Shown piece after piece: positions 54,183-62,881 of a DNA stretch of 64,000 bases. The notes beneath the pieces are model-generated. The model had not been told where the DNA came from and made no database searches. It was given only the letters and a program-made list of their open reading frames with translations. The position numbers and the translations under genes are program-made. The stretch comes from Bradyrhizobium sp. B097 (GTDB lineage: Bacteria; Pseudomonadota; Alphaproteobacteria; Rhizobiales; Xanthobacteraceae), in contig NZ_CP152412.1 of the NCBI RefSeq assembly GCF_038957035.1, positions 4,522,501 through 4,586,500 of the forward strand. The letters are read 5' to 3'. Within the stretch, counting starts at the first letter, position 1. Every line of letters begins with the position of its first letter.

Positions 54183-55577
54183 TTGGAACCCTTCAATCCT
54201 GAAGGGGGCGTCGACCGGACCAAGTCTAGGCCCGGGTCGGCGGGGGACTTGAGCACCGGGCGGGTGATCGTCATCGGCCCCTACCTGCGCACGCGCCGTG
54301 GCGACGGCGATGCGCAAACGGATTCCTCTATCCGCGACTACGAAGCGCGGATCGAGGAAGCGGCCGGCCTTGCCGGTGCGATCGACCTCACCGTGGTGGA
54401 ATCCGTCGTCGCGCCGATCAGCCAGATCCGGCCCGCGACCTATCTCGGCAAGGGTAAGGTCGAGGAGATCAACGGCCTCGTCGCCGGCGACAAGGTTGAG
54501 CTCGTGGTGATGGATTGTGCGTTGTCGCCGATCCAGCAGCGCAATCTCGAGAAGGCCTGGAGCACCAAGGTGCTCGACCGCACCGGCCTGATCCTGGAAA
54601 TCTTCGGCCGCCGCGCCAAGACCAAGGAAGGCGCGCTGCAGGTTGAGCTTGCCCATCTCAATTACCAGCGCAGCCGCCTGGTGCGGTCATGGACCCATCT
54701 CGAGCGCCAGCGCGGCGGCTTCGGCTTCATGGGCGGTCCGGGCGAGACCCAGATCGAGGCCGACCGCCGCCTGATTGGCGACCGCATCACGCGGCTTGAG
54801 AACGAGTTGAAGAAGGTGCAGGCGACGCGGCGGTTGCATCGCGCCGGACGCCAGCGCGTGCCGTACCGTGTCGTGGCGCTGGTCGGCTACACCAATGCCG
54901 GCAAATCGACCCTGTTCAACCGCCTGACGCGCGCCGACGTGCAGGCCGCCGACATGCTGTTTGCGACGCTCGACCCGACTTTGCGCGCGCTCAACCTGCC
55001 GCACGGCGGCAAGGCGATGCTGTCGGACACGGTCGGCTTCATCTCCAATCTGCCGACCCAGCTGGTGGCCGCGTTCCGTGCCACGCTGGAGGAAGTGCTG
55101 GAGGCCGACATCATCCTGCATGTCCGCGACATCTCCCACGAGGATGCGGAGGCGCAGGAGCGCGACGTCGAGGCGGTGCTGCACCAGCTCGGGATCGATC
55201 CCGATGCCGACGGCGGCCAGCGCATCATCGAGGTCTGGAACAAGATCGACCGCTTCGATCCGGAGGAGCGGGACAATCTGCGCAACATCGCCGCGCGCCG
55301 GCCGCCGGAGCGGCCGTGCTTCCTGGTCTCGGCCGTCACAGGCGAGGGGATCAATGAGCTCTTGACCGCGATCGAGGATCGCCTCGCGGCCAAGCGCATC
55401 ACGCTCAATCTTTCGATCGATGCCTCCGACGGCGCCGGCATCAGCTGGCTGCATCGCAATGCCGAGGTCCTGAACAAGGAGCTCAATGGCGAGCGCTTCG
55501 ACATGACGGTGCGGGTCGACGAGACCAAGCGCGACATCGTCATGTCACGATTCGATGCTCTGCCGCACGGGACGTAG
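54183..55577 (+). CDS. hflX: GTPase HflX
   Basis: A 464-residue ribosome-associated GTPase that splits stalled 70S ribosomes, mainly under stress. The N-terminal HflX domain has TYLGKGKVEEI and GRRAKTKEGALQVELAHLNYQRSRLVR with a glycine-rich GGFGFMGGPGETQIE. The G domain shows G1 GYTNAGKST, G3 DTVGFI and G4 NKID. The start appears to be a TTG at 54183; no ATG lies in frame before the conserved region, and upstream GAGAGTG could serve as ribosome site. It is in one unit with hfq. Confidence 0.94.
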   Translation: MEPFNPEGGVDRTKSRPGSAGDLSTGRVIVIGPYLRTRRGDGDAQTDSSIRDYEARIEEAAGLAGAIDLTVVESVVAPISQIRPATYLGKGKVEEINGLVAGDKVELVVMDCALSPIQQRNLEKAWSTKVLDRTGLILEIFGRRAKTKEGALQVELAHLNYQRSRLVRSWTHLERQRGGFGFMGGPGETQIEADRRLIGDRITRLENELKKVQATRRLHRAGRQRVPYRVVALVGYTNAGKSTLFNRLTRADVQAADMLFATLDPTLRALNLPHGGKAMLSDTVGFISNLPTQLVAAFRATLEEVLEADIILHVRDISHEDAEAQERDVEAVLHQLGIDPDADGGQRIIEVWNKIDRFDPEERDNLRNIAARRPPERPCFLVSAVTGEGINELLTAIEDRLAAKRITLNLSIDASDGAGISWLHRNAEVLNKELNGERFDMTVRVDETKRDIVMSRFDALPHGT

Positions 55578-55621
55578 CGTCCCGGACATCCGCGGCGGCA
55601 AGGGGGATCGAAGTGGGATCG

Positions 55622-56797
55622 ATGTTCAACCGTCGAACAATTCTCGGCGGCGGCCTGGCAAGCGCTGCGGTCGCAGGAATCTCAACGCGTGGGGTTGCCG
55701 ACAACGCTGCTTTCGTCGACCCGCCCGCGCTTCGGCCGGTTCTTGCGCGTCCGGACCGCATGTTTCGAGTCACGGTATGCCTGCGTCCGTTCCGCGCTGC
55801 CGGTCCGCGCATCGAAGCGGAATGGATCGACAGCAAATATGTCGTCCACAATTATGGGCACGGCGGCAGCGGCTGGTCGCTGTCCTGGGGCGCCGCGCAG
55901 GAGGCCGTGCCGCTCGCCCTGCAACTGAGCGCGCGCAACATTGCCGTCCTCGGCGCCGGCGCGATCGGTCTGACGACTGCGATCACCGCCCAGAGAATGG
56001 GCGCGACCGTCACGATCTACGCCAAGGAGCGTTTCCCGCAGGTGCGCTCGGCGCGAGCGACCGGAGACTGGTCGCCGGATTCGCGGATCGCGATGGAAGC
56101 AGACGTCGCGCCGGACTTTGCCGACCGCTGGGAGCGGATGGCGCGCACGACCTTTGCCACCCATCAGAGCTATCTCGGCCTTGCTGGCAATCCGATCGAA
56201 TGGACTGATCGCTATTTGCTGTCCGACGACGCGCCCGACGCCGACGGCCGTCCGCACCGGCGCCAGCATGCCGCGGGCGACGGCCAGAAGAAATTCCTCG
56301 AATTGCGCGGCCGGATCAGGTCGCTCACGCCGCGATGGGATTTGCTGGCCGCCGGATCGAATCCGTTTCCGGCGCCATACGCCTGGAAGAGCGCCTCGCT
56401 GACCTACAACGTCACGGATCTCTACCGTCAGCTCGAAGCGGAGTTTCAGCGCGCCGGCGGGCTCTTCGTGCCGATCGAGTTGCACACGCCGTCCGATCTC
56501 TCGAAAATCCGCGAGACCGTCATTGTCAATTGCACCGGCTACGGCGCCCGTGCGTTGTTTCGCGACGAGAGCATCGTTCCGGTGCGCGGCCAGATCGCCT
56601 GGCTCATTCCCCAGCCGGATGTCAATTACGGCGTCTTCTATCGCAACCTCAGCGTGCTCGGCCGGCGCGACGGCATCGTCGTCCAGCCGGTCGGCGAAAA
56701 CGACTATTTCGGCTTCAACGACGACAACGAAACGCCGGATCTCGCCGCCGCGCGCCAGGCAGTGGAAGACGCAGCCAAGTTGTTCAGCCGGGCCTGA
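55622..56797 (+). CDS. Exported FAD-dependent oxidoreductase of the D-amino-acid oxidase family, permuted order
   Basis: A 391-residue flavoprotein. The N-terminus (FNRRTILGGGLASAAVAG) looks like a twin-arginine export signal, so the folded protein with FAD should be periplasmic. Residues about 50-90 hold RPFRAAGPRIEAE and VVHNYGHGGSGWSLSWG, which in D-amino-acid oxidases are at the C-terminus. The dinucleotide motif VLGAGAIGL follows at about 109-117 instead of at the start. The substrate-tyrosine region YGVFYRN is near residue 335. The protein ends just where the moved segment would otherwise begin. The GTG at 55613 is an alternative start. Substrate may be D-amino acids, D-aspartate or a relative. 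Confidence 0.82.
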   Translation: MFNRRTILGGGLASAAVAGISTRGVADNAAFVDPPALRPVLARPDRMFRVTVCLRPFRAAGPRIEAEWIDSKYVVHNYGHGGSGWSLSWGAAQEAVPLALQLSARNIAVLGAGAIGLTTAITAQRMGATVTIYAKERFPQVRSARATGDWSPDSRIAMEADVAPDFADRWERMARTTFATHQSYLGLAGNPIEWTDRYLLSDDAPDADGRPHRRQHAAGDGQKKFLELRGRIRSLTPRWDLLAAGSNPFPAPYAWKSASLTYNVTDLYRQLEAEFQRAGGLFVPIELHTPSDLSKIRETVIVNCTGYGARALFRDESIVPVRGQIAWLIPQPDVNYGVFYRNLSVLGRRDGIVVQPVGENDYFGFNDDNETPDLAAARQAVEDAAKLFSRA

Positions 56798-56954
56798 TCG
56801 GCGCTCCGGCACGGCACCGCGCAATCTCCCGAAATGTGACGGCGCCGTGACGCGGCCTCACTCGACCGCGCTGCGACGTGCCGCCGCACTTTCCGTTTGA
56901 AATCTGCGGCGCCTTGGTTCATTGCGCTGCTGGACGCAAAGCCGAGGCCGATCA

Positions 56955-58325
56955 ATGCAGGACACCAGCGAAACCATCATCCACGACACACTCGCCGGCC
57001 CGAACGGGGATCTTGCCCATGTGCGGGCGCCCGAGATCGTCGATGCCCTCAATGCCCGGGAGCCGGCGGATGCGGCGAAGCTGCTGCAATCGCTGCCGGC
57101 CGAGAAGGCGATCGAGGTGCTCGACCTGCCCGGGCTCGACAACACCTGTGAGATCCTGGCCGAGCTGCCGAAGGACGCCGCGGTGTCGCTGCTGTCCGGC
57201 GTCTCCGACGACCGTGCCGCCGACATTTTCAAGGAACTGGTCGAGCCGCTGCGCACCACGCTGCTGAACGGCCTCAATCCGGATACTCGCAACGTCATCT
57301 CCGGGCTGCTGGCCTATCCCGAGCGCAGCGCCGGCAGCATCATGACGACCGAGTTCGTCAGCGTGCCCTCGAACTGGACCATCGCCGAGGTCCTGCATCA
57401 CATCCGAATGGTCGAGCGCACCCGCGAGACCGTCTACTCGATCTTCGTTATCGACCCCGTCAAAAAGACGCTGATCCAGGCCGTGCCGCTGCGCCGCCTG
57501 ATCTCGGCCGACCCGCATGCCAATGTGCTCACTGCGGCTCCCGCGCGGAAGCCGCTGATGATCTCGCCAGAGGCCGACCGCATGGAGGCGGCGCGGCTGA
57601 TCTCGCGCTACGATCTGCTCGCTGTCGCCGTCGTCGACGGCCCCGGCCATATCCTCGGCATCGTCACGGTCGACGACGTCATCGACGCCATCGTCGAGGA
57701 ATCGACCGAGGACGCCCAGAAGTTCGGCGGCATGGAAGCGATCGACGAGCCTTATCTGCGGATCGGCTTCCTCGAAATGATCAAGAAGCGCGGCGGCTGG
57801 CTGTGCGCGCTGTTCCTCTCGGAAATGCTGACCGCAACCGCGATGCAGTCGTACCAGAGCGAACTCGAGAAGGCGATCGTCCTGACGCTGTTCATCCCGC
57901 TGATCATGAGCTCCGGCGGCAATTCCGGCTCCCAGGCCACCTCGCTCCTGATCCGCTCGCTGGCGTTGCACGAGGTGCGGCTGCGCGACTGGTGGCGTGT
58001 CGCCATGCGCGAACTGCCGACCGGCATCGTGCTCGGCGCCATCCTGGGCTTGATCGGCATCGTCAGGATCACGCTCTGGCAGACCCTTGGCCTGTTCGAC
58101 TACGGCCCGCATTGGATGCTGGTGGCCATCACCGTCGGCGCCGCGCTGGTCGGCATCGTCACCTTCGGCTCGCTGTCCGGATCGATGCTGCCGTTCATCC
58201 TCAAGCGCATCGGCTTCGATCCGGCGAGCGCGTCCGCGCCCTTCGTCGCGACGCTGGTCGACGTCACCGGCCTCGTGATCTATTTCGGCGTTGCTGCGGT
58301 CATCCTGCACGGCACGCTGCTGTGA
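56955..58325 (+). CDS. mgtE: Magnesium transporter MgtE
   Basis: A 456-residue Mg2+ channel. The N-terminal helical domain (about 20-130) is made of repeats such as ADAAKLLQSLPAEKAIEVLDLP. Two CBS domains follow (about 135-255; SIMTTEFVSVP and LAVAVVDGPGHILGIVTVDDVIDAI). Five transmembrane helices run from residue 285 onwards, with MSSGGNSGSQATSLLIRSLA and the FVATLVDVTGLVIYF pore helix. Mg2+ bound to the cytoplasmic domains closes the channel. The ATG at 56955 is chosen as the first one in frame with the family start. No Mg2+ riboswitch was recognised upstream. Confidence 0.95.
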   Translation: MQDTSETIIHDTLAGPNGDLAHVRAPEIVDALNAREPADAAKLLQSLPAEKAIEVLDLPGLDNTCEILAELPKDAAVSLLSGVSDDRAADIFKELVEPLRTTLLNGLNPDTRNVISGLLAYPERSAGSIMTTEFVSVPSNWTIAEVLHHIRMVERTRETVYSIFVIDPVKKTLIQAVPLRRLISADPHANVLTAAPARKPLMISPEADRMEAARLISRYDLLAVAVVDGPGHILGIVTVDDVIDAIVEESTEDAQKFGGMEAIDEPYLRIGFLEMIKKRGGWLCALFLSEMLTATAMQSYQSELEKAIVLTLFIPLIMSSGGNSGSQATSLLIRSLALHEVRLRDWWRVAMRELPTGIVLGAILGLIGIVRITLWQTLGLFDYGPHWMLVAITVGAALVGIVTFGSLSGSMLPFILKRIGFDPASASAPFVATLVDVTGLVIYFGVAAVILHGTLL

Positions 58326-58346
58326 GGTGAGGGAAGGGCAGAGGTC

Positions 58347-58676
58347 GTGACCGCGCATATTCGGGCTCAGATTGTTAGATGGGTCAGTGACGATTTCCCA
58401 GGGATTGTCGAATGCCGCTTCTCCGACCGGTTCGGCAAAGAATGGGCGATAATCGATAAGCTGCCAATCCTTACGGATGCCGATCTGCGGCCCGATAGCC
58501 AACTCCCGCAGCCTGTTCTTATTGCTTGCGAGGTCGTGGCAAGACGGCAAGATGAAATCGGGCGCGAAATCGTTGACATCTCCACTCTGACTCCTTGGGC
58601 CATACAAGCCACGGATGGAGCGACGAGCTTCCAGCTTTTCGCGGAGCAACTACAAACGAGCAGAACTCAGCCTTAG
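58347..58676 (+). CDS. Hypothetical protein
   Basis: A 109-residue protein of unknown function with a GTG start 21 bases after mgtE and a GAGG upstream. Sequence features suggest a real globular protein: a regular spread of hydrophobics in AIIDKLPILTDADLRP and LIACEVVARRQDEIGREIVDISTL. GC and codon use are somewhat lower and less biased than in the flanking genes, as often seen with acquired or weakly expressed genes. It may belong to a family of small immunity or accessory proteins, but nothing certain can be said. Confidence 0.55.
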   Translation: MTAHIRAQIVRWVSDDFPGIVECRFSDRFGKEWAIIDKLPILTDADLRPDSQLPQPVLIACEVVARRQDEIGREIVDISTLTPWAIQATDGATSFQLFAEQLQTSRTQP

Positions 58677-58702
58677 AGTAAGCGGGTGTCCGCATATTCG
58701 CC

Positions 58703-58864
58703 GTCGTCCCTGCGAAAGCAGGGACCCATAACCACCGGCCATCGTTATTGCGCTTGGTCGCAGTTCCGCACTACAACTTCGCCCGCCGATGACTTGCGCG
58801 GAACTGGCACTGCCTGCCGGTCGATAGATCACGCGGTATGGGTCCCTGCTTTCGCAGGGACGAC
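58703..58864. repeat. Long inverted repeat overlapping the 3' end of mazG
   Basis: Perfect 28-base arms, 58703-58730 and 58837-58864, each read GTCGTCCCTGCGAAAGCAGG and on to GACCCATA in opposite directions. The spacer is 106 bases. The right arm lies inside the mazG frame and codes for its last residues ([11 protein letters not shown]). A close copy is at 61009-61131. Confidence 0.9.
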
Positions 58865-59683
58865 AGCGGTGGTTGCGGTTTTCGCTTCGTTCCACAGCGC
58901 GTCCATCTCTTCCAGCGTCGCGCCGTCGAGCGAACGGCCCTTCGCGGCCAGGGCCTTCTCGATATAGGCAAACCGCCGCTCGAACTTCGCGTTGGTCGCG
59001 CGCAGCGCGGTTTCCGGATCGGCGTCGACGTGGCGGGCGAGGTTGACCAGTGCGAACATCAGATCGCCGGTTTCCTCCGCGATCTCCGCTCTGTCGTTGC
59101 GGTCAAGCGCGGCCTCGATCTCGTCGGCCTCCTCGCGGATCTTGGCGAGCACGGCGCGCGGATCGTTCCAGTCGAAGCCGACGGTGGATGCCTTGCGCTG
59201 CAACTCCATCGCCCGCGTCAGGGCAGGGAGGCCAGCCTTCACGCTGGCAAGCAAGGATTTGTGCGCGGTGTCTTCCGGCGGCCGCTTCGCGGCGCGCTCG
59301 GCCTTCTCCTCGGCCTTGATGCGCTCCCAGGCGCTCTTGACGCCGGCGGGCTGGATGTTGCCGTCCTTGTCGGCAAAGACGTGCGGATGACGGCGGATCA
59401 TCTTCTTCGTGATCGCCTCGACCACGTCGCCGAACGCAAACGCGTTCTGCTCCTCGGCCATCCTTGCGTGATAGACCACCTGCAGCAGAAGGTCGCCGAG
59501 CTCCTCGCGCAAATCCTCGAAGTCGCCGCGCGCGATCGCATCCGCGACTTCATAGGCCTCCTCGATCGTGTAGGGCGCGATGGTCTCGAAATTCTGCACG
59601 AGGTCCCATGGGCAGCCGGTCACCGGCGTGCGCAGCGCAGCCATGATCTCGATCAGGCGGGAAATGTCGCGGGAAGGGGTCAT
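58829..59683 (-). CDS. mazG: Nucleoside triphosphate pyrophosphohydrolase MazG
   Basis: A 284-residue enzyme with two MazG domains that hydrolyses NTPs to NMPs and pyrophosphate, in E. coli also lowering ppGpp. The first domain has [27 protein letters not shown] and [14 protein letters not shown]; the second [14 protein letters not shown] and [16 protein letters not shown]. The final [11 protein letters not shown] comes from a palindromic repeat, so the natural end was lost or overrun there. The ATG at 59683 opens at the usual place. It is divergent from queC. Confidence 0.93.
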   Translation of the reverse strand: MTPSRDISRLIEIMAALRTPVTGCPWDLVQNFETIAPYTIEEAYEVADAIARGDFEDLREELGDLLLQVVYHARMAEEQNAFAFGDVVEAITKKMIRRHPHVFADKDGNIQPAGVKSAWERIKAEEKAERAAKRPPEDTAHKSLLASVKAGLPALTRAMELQRKASTVGFDWNDPRAVLAKIREEADEIEAALDRNDRAEIAEETGDLMFALVNLARHVDADPETALRATNAKFERRFAYIEKALAAKGRSLDGATLEEMDALWNEAKTATTAVVPAKAGTHTA

Positions 59684-59811
59684 GGGACACCGGCATCAGG
59701 GAGGTCCTGGCTTTATGCCAAAACACCCCTCCCGATCCCAGCAAAACACGCCGGAAACACGGCGCTGTCCACGGATTGGCCGCGGCATCATCAGGTGCTA
59801 AATCGCGTTCC

Positions 59812-60525
59812 ATGACCGATCAGAACAATTCCGACACCGCGCTGGTGCTGTTTTCCGGCGGCCAGGATTCCACCACCTGCCTTGCCTGGGCGTTGGACCG
59901 CTTCGCCCGCGTCGAAATGCTCGGCTTCACCTATGGCCAGCGCCACGCGATCGAGCTCGACTGCCGCGACCGCCTGCTGGACGGCATCAGGGCTCTGCGG
60001 CCGGACTGGGCAGCAAAGCTCGGCGACAGCCACACGCTGGCGATCCCGACGTTGTCGGAGATTTCAGACACCGCGCTGACCCGCGACGTCGCGATCGAAA
60101 TGGGCGCGGACGGGTTGCCGAACACCTTCGTGCCCGGCCGCAATTTGGTATTCCTCACCTTCGCTGGGGCGTTGGCCTATCGGCGCGGCATCCGCCACAT
60201 CATCGGCGGCATGTGCGAGACCGACTATTCCGGCTACCCAGACTGCCGCGACGAGACCATCAGGGCTTTGCAGTCGGCGCTCAGCCTCGGCATGGCCAGG
60301 GACTTCGAGCTGCACACGCCGCTGATGTGGCTCGACAAGGCCGCGACCTGGCGGCTCGCGCACGAACTCGGCGGGGCAGGGCTGGTCGATCTGATCCGCG
60401 AGCATTCCCACACCTGTTACCTGGGCGAACGCGGTGCGCAGCACGATTGGGGCTATGGCTGCGGCGAATGCCCGGCCTGCAGCCTGCGGGCCAAGGGCTG
60501 GCGGGAGTATGTCGCGCAACCGTAA
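59812..60525 (+). CDS. queC: 7-cyano-7-deazaguanine synthase QueC
   Basis: A 237-residue enzyme that uses ATP and ammonia to convert 7-carboxy-7-deazaguanine into preQ0 on the way to queuosine. The PP-loop is [13 protein letters not shown] at the start. The zinc cysteines are in [25 protein letters not shown] near the end. [11 protein letters not shown] and the [15 protein letters not shown] stretch are typical. The ATG at 59812 is chosen since it sits next to the conserved N-terminus. Other queuosine genes are not in the window. Confidence 0.95.
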   Translation: MTDQNNSDTALVLFSGGQDSTTCLAWALDRFARVEMLGFTYGQRHAIELDCRDRLLDGIRALRPDWAAKLGDSHTLAIPTLSEISDTALTRDVAIEMGADGLPNTFVPGRNLVFLTFAGALAYRRGIRHIIGGMCETDYSGYPDCRDETIRALQSALSLGMARDFELHTPLMWLDKAATWRLAHELGGAGLVDLIREHSHTCYLGERGAQHDWGYGCGECPACSLRAKGWREYVAQP

Positions 60526-60720
60526 CCGTGGGCTGATAGCCGTCCGCAGGGGCGCACTGACAAAATATCGAAAACAACCCCATGCAAAGTACCGGCGGCT
60601 GCCAGCGTTCGACACGGCAACTTGACACGTCGGGCAACTCAGCGGTATTCTTCTATTATTCCGAAGTCGTGCAGGCGCGGGTGCGCGTGGTCTGGCGCCT
60701 TGAATCGCGAACCCATCCTC

Positions 60721-60847
60721 ATCGTCGTCCTGGCGAAAGCCAGGCCCCATTACCCCAAGCCTCAGTTGTTGTGCGACGCTGGGGCCGCGATCCCGTTCAC
60801 AGGCAAATTCGGTGGCTATGGGGCCTGGCTTTCGCCAGGACGACGAT
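60721..60847. repeat. Inverted repeat, 30-base arms (first of three)
   Basis: Perfect arms at 60721-60750 and 60818-60847, starting ATCGTCGTCCTGGCGAAAGC and continuing CAGGCCCCAT, with a 67-base centre. The sequence resembles the 58703 element in its core (cgtc-gtcc-tggcgaaagccagg against cgtc-gtcc-ctgcgaaagcaggg). Confidence 0.9.
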
Positions 60848-60866
60848 CATATGTGTGGCACCCGCA

Positions 60867-60976
60867 CTGTCATCGCCCGCGCAGGCGGGCGATCCAGTAC
60901 GTCGCGGCCTCACGGCTCAAGCACCAACGTCTCTGGAATACTCATCACCTGCATACGCATGCGCGGGTGATGACAG
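60867..60976. repeat. Inverted repeat, 14-base arms (second of three)
   Basis: Arms CTGTCATCGCCCGC (60867-60880) and GCGGGTGATGACAG (60963-60976) pair with one mismatch. An inner GCCCGC/GCGGGC hairpin follows the left arm. It is a separate repeat sequence from its neighbours. Confidence 0.75.
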
Positions 60977-61008
60977 CGCGTGGTGTGGCGCGCGAATCCA
61001 TCCTCATC

Positions 61009-61131
61009 GTCGTCCCTGCGAAAGCAGGGACCCATAACCACAAATGGTTATTATTGCGCGCCGCTGGAATGACGAGTCCCCTCAACAATATCCGCCGCGG
61101 AGTATGGGTCCCTGCTTTTCGCAGGGACGAC
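61009..61131. repeat. Inverted repeat, 28-base arms (third of three)
   Basis: Left arm 61009-61036 is identical to the left arm at 58703-58730. The right arm 61103-61131 is the same inverted, with one extra T. The second copy lies just after the stop of the nitrile hydratase accessory gene. Confidence 0.9.
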
Positions 61132-61144
61132 GGGGAGAGAACCG

Positions 61145-61522
61145 CTACTCGAAATCCTTAGCCGTCAGCACGATCGGCTGGCCGTGCGGGGTGCGGTCGG
61201 CGGCGTGGTCCCAGGCGTCGCGGTAGCGGTGCAGCGTCTCCGGTGTCGTGACGCCCTTGGCGGCAACGAGATGTTCGAGCGTCGCAAGCCAATGCTGGTA
61301 ATAGGTCTCGCCGGTGTCGGGATCGCCGGCCGCCTGCGCGCGCTTGATCTGATCGGCCAGCGCAGCGGCCCATTCGGGCCAGGTGAACACGCCGCGGTCA
61401 TGCAGCGTCAACGCCATGGCGAAGGCCTGCGCCTCCCACGGCGCGCGGAACACCGGGCCGTCCTGATCGCGCGGAATGCTGGACACGGCGCTGGTCGCGC
61501 GTGCGGCGGCGCCGGCATCCAT
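61145..61522 (-). CDS. Nitrile hydratase accessory protein (P14K type)
   Basis: A 125-residue protein of the nitrile hydratase activator family, related to the N-terminal part of the beta subunit. PVFRAPWEAQAFAMALTLHDRGVFTWPEWAAALADQI is the hallmark, together with YYQHWLATLEHLV. In cobalt-type enzymes such a protein helps insert cobalt into the alpha subunit by swapping subunits. The ATG at 61522 overlaps the beta stop by one base (TGATG). It is the last gene of the alpha-beta-accessory unit. Confidence 0.9.
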   Translation of the reverse strand: MDAGAAARATSAVSSIPRDQDGPVFRAPWEAQAFAMALTLHDRGVFTWPEWAAALADQIKRAQAAGDPDTGETYYQHWLATLEHLVAAKGVTTPETLHRYRDAWDHAADRTPHGQPIVLTAKDFE

Positions 61523-62181
61523 CAGACCGCCTCCAGATACGGCTCGAACGCGTCGATCGAGACCTTGATGGTCGGATCGGAGTCCGGTCCCCACAGTTCG
61601 TGTCCATCGAACACGACGGTGTACAGCCACTGCGGATGCTCGCCGGCATCATTCGCCGCCGTGTCGGGAAACACGTGACAGCCATGATCGCGCTCGATCA
61701 CCCCGACATGACCGCGCACGTAGCGCGGCAGCCGCGTGTGTGTGGCGGGATGGATGTTCTTCGCCCGCACCCGATCGCCGGCCTTGAATTTCGCCGGAGC
61801 TGGTGCGGCGCGGCCGAACTTGCCGCGCACCATGATGCGCTCGACATCGGGGATCGAAAACTTGCCGTGCTTGAGCGATTTCGCCGGCGCGACGGAATGT
61901 CCGGCCGCGATGTCGTCCTTGGAGATATAGCCCTTGTCGAGCAGCAGGGCCTCCAGCCCGAGCAGCCATTTCCTGTAATAGGAGCTCGACAGATAGACCT
62001 GCGGGGGCAGGGTCTCGCGATAGAACCGCGATGCATCGATGTTGAAGGCGCCGGCCGCGCCCATGGCACGGACCATGGCGAGCACCCGCGATTCCCATTC
62101 CTGGTGGAACATCGGCTCGTTCGGCTCGGGCTCGACCTTGCCGAACCCGTCCATGCCGCCCATGTCGTGGACCCCGTTCAC
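61522..62181 (-). CDS. nthB: Nitrile hydratase, beta subunit
   Basis: A 219-residue subunit of nitrile hydratase, which hydrates nitriles to amides. The start [16 protein letters not shown] is diagnostic. The SH3-like C-terminal part has [31 protein letters not shown] and the arginines next to the active site. The start is GTG at 62181, overlapping the alpha stop by four bases (GTGA). Together with alpha it forms the active heterodimer or tetramer. Confidence 0.95.
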   Translation of the reverse strand: MNGVHDMGGMDGFGKVEPEPNEPMFHQEWESRVLAMVRAMGAAGAFNIDASRFYRETLPPQVYLSSSYYRKWLLGLEALLLDKGYISKDDIAAGHSVAPAKSLKHGKFSIPDVERIMVRGKFGRAAPAPAKFKAGDRVRAKNIHPATHTRLPRYVRGHVGVIERDHGCHVFPDTAANDAGEHPQWLYTVVFDGHELWGPDSDPTIKVSIDAFEPYLEAV

Positions 62182-62807
62182 GACGGGGCTCCCGGCGTTT
62201 TCGCGAATCCGGTGCCGATCATGGAATCGCGCGTCACGAGGTCGGCGAGCTGTTCTTCGCTCCAGCCCTCGGTGCCTGCGGGCCGCATGGGCAGCACCAG
62301 GAAGCGTGTTTCAGCCGTAGAGTCCCAGACCCGGATTTCGGTCTCCTTCGGCAGGCTGACGCCGAAATCGGCGAGCACGCCGCGCGGGTCCTTGACCGCG
62401 CGCGAGCGATACGGCGAGGCCTTGTACCAGACCGGCGGCAGGCCGAGCATCTCCCAGGGGTAGCAGGAGCACAAAGTGCAGACGACCATGTTGTGGCGGC
62501 CGGGCGTGTTCTCGATCGCGACCAGATGGTCGCCGACCCGGCTGACATGGCCGAGGGTGCCGACCGCCTTGCTGGCGTCCTCCAGCAGCGCCTTCTTGAA
62601 GGCGGGATCGGCCCAGGCCTTGGCGACGACCCTGGCGCCGTTGTGCGGGCCGATCTTGGTCTCATAGGCCTGCACGATGACGTCGAGCGCGGCGGCCTCG
62701 ACATAGCCCTTTTCGGTCAGGATCGATTCCAGCGCGCGCACGCGCAACTCGGTCTCCGACAGTTCGGAATGGTCGTGATCGTGGTGGTGATGATCATGTT
62801 CGCTCAT
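62178..62807 (-). CDS. nthA: Nitrile hydratase, alpha subunit (cobalt type)
   Basis: A 209-residue metal-binding subunit. The metal claw is [10 protein letters not shown] near residue 108; the threonine in CTLCSC marks the cobalt-type, as iron-type enzymes have serine there. Cysteines in this motif are oxidised in the mature enzyme. The N-terminus is unusual, a run [10 protein letters not shown] at residues 4-13 that could bind cobalt or zinc. The ATG at 62807 starts the unit alpha-beta-accessory. No amidase, aldoxime dehydratase or cobalt transporter gene is nearby, so the wider pathway is unknown. Confidence 0.95.
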   Translation of the reverse strand: MSEHDHHHHDHDHSELSETELRVRALESILTEKGYVEAAALDVIVQAYETKIGPHNGARVVAKAWADPAFKKALLEDASKAVGTLGHVSRVGDHLVAIENTPGRHNMVVCTLCSCYPWEMLGLPPVWYKASPYRSRAVKDPRGVLADFGVSLPKETEIRVWDSTAETRFLVLPMRPAGTEGWSEEQLADLVTRDSMIGTGFAKTPGAPS

Positions 62808-62881
62808 GCCCAGAGAATAGGCGAAATCGCCGTGCTATGTCGAGGCAAGCCGTACACAACAATGCGAGCAGGGAGGTATGC

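Larger units (their letters stand above)
60526..61144. other. Repeat-filled intergenic region queC / nitrile hydratase accessory gene
   Basis: A 619-base gap with no credible gene, built mainly from three palindromic elements in a row: 60721-60847, 60867-60976 and 61009-61131. Short open frames across it are made of repeat sequence. The first 190 bases show nothing recognisable. Convergent transcripts of queC and the nitrile hydratase cluster meet here, so the hairpins may terminate both. Confidence 0.7.

Noticed and set aside
56955..57000. Mg2+ riboswitch for mgtE
   Set aside because: The leader upstream (56798-56954) shows no recognisable conserved riboswitch core or terminator.
60526..61144. 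Possible CRISPR-like or tandem array because of repeated blocks
   Set aside because: The repeats are inverted pairs of different families with unequal centres, not evenly spaced direct repeats.
60582..61161. Two overlapping plus-strand open frames after queC
   Set aside because: They consist mostly of palindromic repeat sequence and show no protein pattern or ribosome site.
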